From contig JAAWBX010000023.1 of NCBI GenBank assembly GCA_022792885.1, forward strand, positions 1-64,000: 64,000 nucleotides of DNA, given 5' to 3'. The notes below the pieces were generated by a model. The model worked only from the letters and a program-made list of their open reading frames with translations. It did no database searches and was not told the origin of the DNA. The stretch is from Lachnospiraceae bacterium. Lineage in GTDB: Bacteria; Bacillota; Clostridia; Lachnospirales; Lachnospiraceae. The position numbers and the translations under genes are program-made. Positions 59,545 through 64,000 of this stretch are shown one piece after another. Position 1 is the first letter of the stretch; every line of letters begins with the position of its first letter.

Positions 59545-61494
59545 TCATTCCTTTTTAAACTCCGGGCAGATCGCCTCCAATTCCGACAGCCACAGCCTCG
59601 CGCCGGCGTCGCTCGGCATTCTCAAGTCGCCCCTGGGAGACATCGCCACCGAGCCCACTTTCGGGCCGTCCGGCAGACAGGACCGTTTAAACTGCTGCGC
59701 AAAAAATCTGCGGTAAAACGTCTTCATCCATCGAAGGATCACCGCCTCCTCATACCGCCCGGCAAAAGCCAGACCGGCCAGACGGTAAATCTTCCCCGGC
59801 CGATAGCCGTAGCGGAGCATGTAATATAAAAAGAAATCATGCAGTTCGTAAGGCCCGACCAGATCTTCGGTCTTCTGTGCGATCTTGCCGTCCTCGGGCG
59901 GCAGAAGTTCCGGGCTCACCGGCGTGTCCAGCACATCTCTCAGCACCCGCGACAATTCTTCTTCCTCGCAGGTATCCGCATAGTAGGCGACCAGATGGCG
60001 CACCAGCGTCTTGGGCACGGAGGCGTTGACCCCGTACATGGACATGTGATCCCCGTTGTACGTCGCCCAGCCCAGAGCCAGCTCCGACATATCGCCGGTC
60101 CCGATCACCAGCCCTCCGCTCTGATTCGCCAGATCCATCAGCACCTGGGTCCGTTCTCTCGCCTGGGAATTCTCGTACGTCACGTCCAGTTTGTCCGTCT
60201 CATGGCCGATATCCGCAAAATGCTGCGTCACCGCTTTCTTAATATTGACTTCCTTCAATTCCGCCCCCAGCACGCGCGCCATCCGGCAGGCGTTCGCGTA
60301 CGTGCGGTCCGTCGTCCCGAAACAGGGCATGGTCACGGCCAAAATCTGTTCCTTGGGAAGCCCCAGAAGATCAAACGCCTTCGCCGTCACCAGAAGCGCC
60401 AGCGTAGAATCCAGGCCGCCCGAGACGCCGACCACCGCGCGGGAAGCCCCGATCTTCTCCATCCGGGATTTTAGACCGGACGCCTGGATCATCAGAATTT
60501 CCTCGCAGCGCTTCCTCCTTGCGGATTCTTCGTCCGGCACGAACGGCGCCGGATCGATCCGGCGTTTCAACGTCAGATCCGGCGTCTCCCGGAATGAAAA
60601 AAACACGGTCTGATAGCCTTTTCCCCGATCGGACCCGAAGGTTCCCATCCTCCGCCTTTCGACGACCAGCCGATCCAGATCCACCTCCGCCGTCATAATA
60701 CCGGAAGAAAAGCGGGGGGATTCCCCGAGGATCGTCCCGTCCTCCGCGATCAGACTGTGCCCGGAGAACACCAGATCCGTCGTGGACTCTCCGTCCCCGG
60801 CGCTGGCGTATACATACGCGCAGAGACATTTTGCCGACTGCAGGCTTATCAGGCTCTTCCGATAATCCGATTTCCCGGTCGTCTCGTCGCTGGCCGACCC
60901 GTTCACGATCACCGTAGCCCCGGCCAGCGCGTGCCGGATGCTGGGAGAATCCGGCGCCCAGACATCCTCGCAGACCTCGGCCCCCACTACCAGCTCCGGA
61001 AACTCTTCGCAGACAAACAGCAGATCCGTCCCCATCCAGGCGGCTCCCCACCCGCCGTCCGGCTTCTTATAGATCACCGGCTCCGGTTCCCGCCATCCGG
61101 CTCCGAAATGCCTGGCCTCATAAAATTCGCCGTAATTCGGAATAAAGCTCTTCGGTATCAGCCCCAAAAGCTCCCCGTGAAACAGCACGGCCATACAGTT
61201 GTACAGCCGCCCCCGCTCCTCCCAGGGAAGCCCGACGACATAAAGACAGTCCAAAGCTTCGCTCGCCCGCATCAGACGGGTGAGCGAAGCCTTCGCCTCC
61301 CGAACCAGCGAGGTCTGCAAAAAAAGATCCTCGCAGGTGTAACCGCTCAAACAAAGCTCCGGAAACACGGCGATCTTCACCCCGGCGCCGGCGCACGCTT
61401 TCATCTGTTCTTCAATAGCCGCCCGGTTTGCCTCCGGATCCGCCACCGTGACCTTCGGCACCGCCGCGGCCACCCGCACATAATGATCTCTCAT
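59545..61494 (-). CDS. nadE: Glutamine-dependent NAD+ synthetase
   Basis: A 649-residue two-domain enzyme converting deamido-NAD to NAD with ammonia from glutamine. The N-terminal nitrilase domain has its Glu in AVFPELCLSG, Lys in IPKSFIPNYGEFYEARHF and nucleophilic Cys in VGAEVCEDVW. The synthetase domain has the PP-loop GVSGGLDSTLALL near 358 and GTGDMSELALGWATYNGDHM. A GAGGAG site precedes ATG 61494. Confidence 0.95.
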   Translation of the reverse strand: MRDHYVRVAAAVPKVTVADPEANRAAIEEQMKACAGAGVKIAVFPELCLSGYTCEDLFLQTSLVREAKASLTRLMRASEALDCLYVVGLPWEERGRLYNCMAVLFHGELLGLIPKSFIPNYGEFYEARHFGAGWREPEPVIYKKPDGGWGAAWMGTDLLFVCEEFPELVVGAEVCEDVWAPDSPSIRHALAGATVIVNGSASDETTGKSDYRKSLISLQSAKCLCAYVYASAGDGESTTDLVFSGHSLIAEDGTILGESPRFSSGIMTAEVDLDRLVVERRRMGTFGSDRGKGYQTVFFSFRETPDLTLKRRIDPAPFVPDEESARRKRCEEILMIQASGLKSRMEKIGASRAVVGVSGGLDSTLALLVTAKAFDLLGLPKEQILAVTMPCFGTTDRTYANACRMARVLGAELKEVNIKKAVTQHFADIGHETDKLDVTYENSQARERTQVLMDLANQSGGLVIGTGDMSELALGWATYNGDHMSMYGVNASVPKTLVRHLVAYYADTCEEEELSRVLRDVLDTPVSPELLPPEDGKIAQKTEDLVGPYELHDFFLYYMLRYGYRPGKIYRLAGLAFAGRYEEAVILRWMKTFYRRFFAQQFKRSCLPDGPKVGSVAMSPRGDLRMPSDAGARLWLSELEAICPEFKKE

Positions 61495-61567
61495 GTTTAT
61501 GTCTCCTCTCGCGAAAACCTTCTTTTTCCGATATTTTACAACAGCGCCCCCGGATTTGCAATCCGCG

Positions 61568-62260
61568 CTATTCGTAAAATTTATAGCCGACCCGCCACAC
61601 GGTCTGAATATAGCGGGGCCTGGCAGGATTCGGTTCGATCTTCTCCCGGATCTTCCGGATAAAGACCGTAATGGTATTGACGTCGCTGTCGTTATGCTTC
61701 CCCCAGATATGTTCCAGAATCTGCTGCCTGGTAAACACCTGTCCCGGATGGGCCGCCATCAGCGCCAAGATTTCAAACTCCTTCGAAGTCAGTTCCACTT
61801 TGCGCCCCTGGATTCGCGCCTCATAGCGGTTAAAAAAAATCTCCAGCTCCCCGAACCGCGCCACGTCCCGGCGTTCCAGGCAGCTCTCCTCCGGCTCGGA
61901 TTGGTAACGGCGAAGCACCGCCTCCACCCGAAGGGAAAGCTCCAGCGGCGTAAACGGTTTTACCAGATAATCATCCGCTCCGGCTCTGAAACCGATACTC
62001 TTATCTACAATATCCCCCTTTGCCGACAAAAATATTACCGGCATCTGATAACGTGCCTCCCGAATCTCCCGGCACAGATCAAATCCGTTCACTCCGGGAA
62101 GCATCACGTCCAGAATCAAAAGATCCGGACGTTCCGCCTCCAGCATCGCAAACACCTCGCTCCCGTCCAAAGCTGAGCAAAATTCATAACCGTCCTTTTC
62201 CATCAGATGGCGCACGGTCATACGGATGTTCTCATCGTCATCGATCAGCATGATCTTCAT
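61568..62260 (-). CDS. OmpR-family response regulator
   Basis: A 230-residue regulator. Receiver motifs are LIDDDENIR, the phospho-Asp in LILDVMLPGVNGF, and YLVKPFTPLE. The winged helix has LTSKEFEILALMAAHPG and VNTITVFIRKIREKI. It lies 22 bp after the kinase gene and the two are co-transcribed. Confidence 0.94.
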   Translation of the reverse strand: MKIMLIDDDENIRMTVRHLMEKDGYEFCSALDGSEVFAMLEAERPDLLILDVMLPGVNGFDLCREIREARYQMPVIFLSAKGDIVDKSIGFRAGADDYLVKPFTPLELSLRVEAVLRRYQSEPEESCLERRDVARFGELEIFFNRYEARIQGRKVELTSKEFEILALMAAHPGQVFTRQQILEHIWGKHNDSDVNTITVFIRKIREKIEPNPARPRYIQTVWRVGYKFYE

Positions 62261-62282
62261 TCATACGTCCTCCCCCGGCCTT

Positions 62283-63971
62283 TTACCGGTCCGATTCTAC
62301 AATTTTCTTCCCTCCCGGCACGGACAGATCCGAAGGAATCCGCACCGTAAACACGCTGCCCGCCCCCGGAACGCTCTCCACAGACACGTCCCCGCCGTGC
62401 AGCTCCGTCCACTTCTTAACCAGCGTCAGCCCCAGGCCGCTTCCCCCGTATCGTCTGGCCACACTGCGGTCGCTCTGAATAAATTTGTCAAAAATGCGAT
62501 CCTGGTCCTCTCTCGCAATCCCGATTCCGTTATCCTCCACCCGAATCTCGATCCGTCTTTCTTCCTCCCGATAGCGAACGACAAGCCTCACCAGACCGCC
62601 TTCCTGTGTAAATTTGCCGGCGTTGCTCAAAAGATTCTCCAGAATATGGAAAATCATCTCGCTGTCCGCCACAAACAGAGGCACGTTTAACGCCGCGTCA
62701 ATCTCGAATCCGACTCCTCTTTTTGCGAAGATCGGGCTGACCCGCTCTTCGAGCGCCGACACGACGTCCACAATATCCATGACTTCCAAAGCCATCTCCT
62801 CCGCCGAAGTTTCCAGGCGAAACAGATTCAGCGTATTGTTGATCGTGTTCAGCAAATGTTCCGTGTTATCCCGGATCCGACGAACGATATCCGCCCCGGC
62901 TTCGTTTTCGGCCAGATCCGTCTCCAAAAGCATCTCCGTAAAAAGAATTGTGGACGTCAAAGGCGTCCTGAGTTCGTGCGTCATAACCGCCAGGAAATCC
63001 GATTTGGAACGGTTCTCCTCCGTCAGGCTCCGATTCACTTTCTCAAGCTGCTGCTGTTTCTGTTCCAGCACGCGGTTCAGATCCGTCAGCTCCCGGGTCC
63101 GGCCGGCTACCTGATTCTCCAGATTCTCATACACCGCGTTCAGTTCCCGTGACATCTCATTAAAACAGCGCACCAGTTCGCTGATCTCGCTGTGATTCTT
63201 CATCTCCTCGACCCGGACGTTTCCGTGGTCCTCCGCCATCCGGGCCACCCCGGCCTGCAAACGGCTTAAAGGGTTCAATACCAGCACCGACACCGCCACA
63301 TAAAGCCCGGCGCTGACCGCGATCATCAGACAGATAAAAAAGAAAAAACCGCTGAAAATATTGCTCCTCAGATCCGCGTCGTACGTCTCCATCGGGATGA
63401 TAATGCTGATCGCGCCGACGACCTCCCCCGGCTCCAGGCCCTCTTTGGGATATCCCGTCTCGTCGATCTCTCCGGCCGGCCCGCCGTGACAGTCCAGACA
63501 GCTCTCTTCCATGAGAAGCTCCGACACATAACGGTATACCCGGCGGCCTTCATAATCGACCACGTCCCCGTAATCCGCCCGCCCGGCATGTTCCGCCAGA
63601 TAGCGCATGGCTCCCGCCTCAAAATCATCCGGACTGTCCAGCGGATTTCTCGGATTCAAGCTGGTATAGTGAAAAATATAATCGGAATCCTGAGAAAATA
63701 AAGCGCCTACGCTCTTCCCCACAATCGCGCAGTATAACCCCTTAAACTCGTACTCGCCTTCGTCGTTATAATTGATGCGATCCTGATTGATCGCCATAAA
63801 TTTCCACACCGCATCCATCTCCCGGGTCATAACCCGGGCTTTTTCCAGCACCTCGTCCTGCATCTGGGCTTTCTGGGAAGCGGTCAGCCAGATCATAAAA
63901 GCCAGAGAAACCACCGATATCATAATCCCGATAATGATAATCAGTTTTTCTCTCAGCCGAAATCGTTTCAT
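62283..63971 (-). CDS. Sensor histidine kinase with CXXCH (DUF3365-like) sensor
   Basis: A 562-residue kinase. Two membrane segments (about 9-30 and 202-228) flank an extracellular domain containing CLDCHGG at 158-164, a c-type haem attachment motif of the DUF3365/Tll0287-like family. HAMP follows, then a coiled coil, the H-box LAVMTHELRTPLTSTILFTE, N-box LENLLSNAGKF, and G-boxes DNGIGIAREDQD and GGSGLGLTLVKKW. I prefer ATG 63971 because GGGGG sits 7 bp before it; ATG 63977 is possible. It pairs with the response regulator downstream. The sensor suggests redox or gas sensing. Confidence 0.92.
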   Translation of the reverse strand: MKRFRLREKLIIIIGIMISVVSLAFMIWLTASQKAQMQDEVLEKARVMTREMDAVWKFMAINQDRINYNDEGEYEFKGLYCAIVGKSVGALFSQDSDYIFHYTSLNPRNPLDSPDDFEAGAMRYLAEHAGRADYGDVVDYEGRRVYRYVSELLMEESCLDCHGGPAGEIDETGYPKEGLEPGEVVGAISIIIPMETYDADLRSNIFSGFFFFICLMIAVSAGLYVAVSVLVLNPLSRLQAGVARMAEDHGNVRVEEMKNHSEISELVRCFNEMSRELNAVYENLENQVAGRTRELTDLNRVLEQKQQQLEKVNRSLTEENRSKSDFLAVMTHELRTPLTSTILFTEMLLETDLAENEAGADIVRRIRDNTEHLLNTINNTLNLFRLETSAEEMALEVMDIVDVVSALEERVSPIFAKRGVGFEIDAALNVPLFVADSEMIFHILENLLSNAGKFTQEGGLVRLVVRYREEERRIEIRVEDNGIGIAREDQDRIFDKFIQSDRSVARRYGGSGLGLTLVKKWTELHGGDVSVESVPGAGSVFTVRIPSDLSVPGGKKIVESDR

Positions 63972-64000
63972 ACCCATCCCCCGCTTCTTAAGGCCGATTA

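Noticed and set aside
1..64000. tRNA, rRNA or riboswitch genes
   Set aside because: I looked for T-loop signatures, ribosomal sequence and common riboswitch cores and saw none I could support by eye.

Overview
The window looks like chromosome from a spore-forming Gram-positive anaerobe of the Clostridia, most likely Lachnospiraceae. Reasons: strong AGGAGG-type ribosome sites, an alpha/beta small acid-soluble spore protein, a CotJC spore-coat gene, AddAB instead of RecBCD, OmpR-type two-component pairs, a PadR-DUF1700-DUF4097 cassette and a GC-rich coding style. I saw no rRNA, tRNA or CRISPR array.

Layout. 0.03-0.6 kb: a short palindromic element beside a broken PIN toxin gene. 0.6-10.8 kb (minus): one probable transcript of TetR regulator, AAA ATPase, TOPRIM-like DUF4276 protein, sbcD, sbcC, degV and topB. 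The ATPase/DUF4276 pair looks like a defence module placed ahead of DNA-repair genes. 10.9-15.1 kb: a HisA-type isomerase, a MarR-MATE efflux operon with a clear promoter/operator, and lgt with a small membrane protein. 15.1-22.2 kb: a TetR-flavodoxin operon, then the spore-coat gene cotJC cut at its 5' end by one large-serine-recombinase unit and near its 3' end by a second, 3.4-kb unit carrying a diguanylate cyclase. The second unit is flanked by a 12-bp direct repeat, and joining the flanks restores cotJC exactly in frame. 22.2-30.4 kb: AI-2E-type transporter, Lrp regulator, a two-component system with an exported protein, the spore protein and the PadR cassette.

31.1-44.9 kb is a complete phage-tail and lysis cluster: tail tube, G/GT chaperones with a canonical -1 slippery site, tape measure, distal tail protein, tail spike, knob-bearing fibre, holin and M15 endolysin. 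It is controlled by an XRE/ImmA pair and a DUF1492-like late regulator across a divergent switch. No capsid, portal, terminase, integrase, replication or tail-sheath gene is present. I read it as a non-contractile (F-type) tailocin, not a prophage. Two segments inside it (tape measure with T region; distal half of the fibre) are visibly AT-rich, which suggests modular exchange.

44.9-64 kb: PH-domain and TPR proteins, an L,D-transpeptidase lipoprotein, addA and addB, an FMN-binding-like membrane protein, a two-component system divergent from a membrane glycosyltransferase, YlmH, glutamine-dependent NAD synthetase, and a second two-component system whose sensor has a CXXCH motif in a DUF3365-like domain.

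The two most notable systems are the doubly interrupted cotJC locus, a likely sporulation-linked DNA rearrangement, and the stand-alone tailocin cluster.
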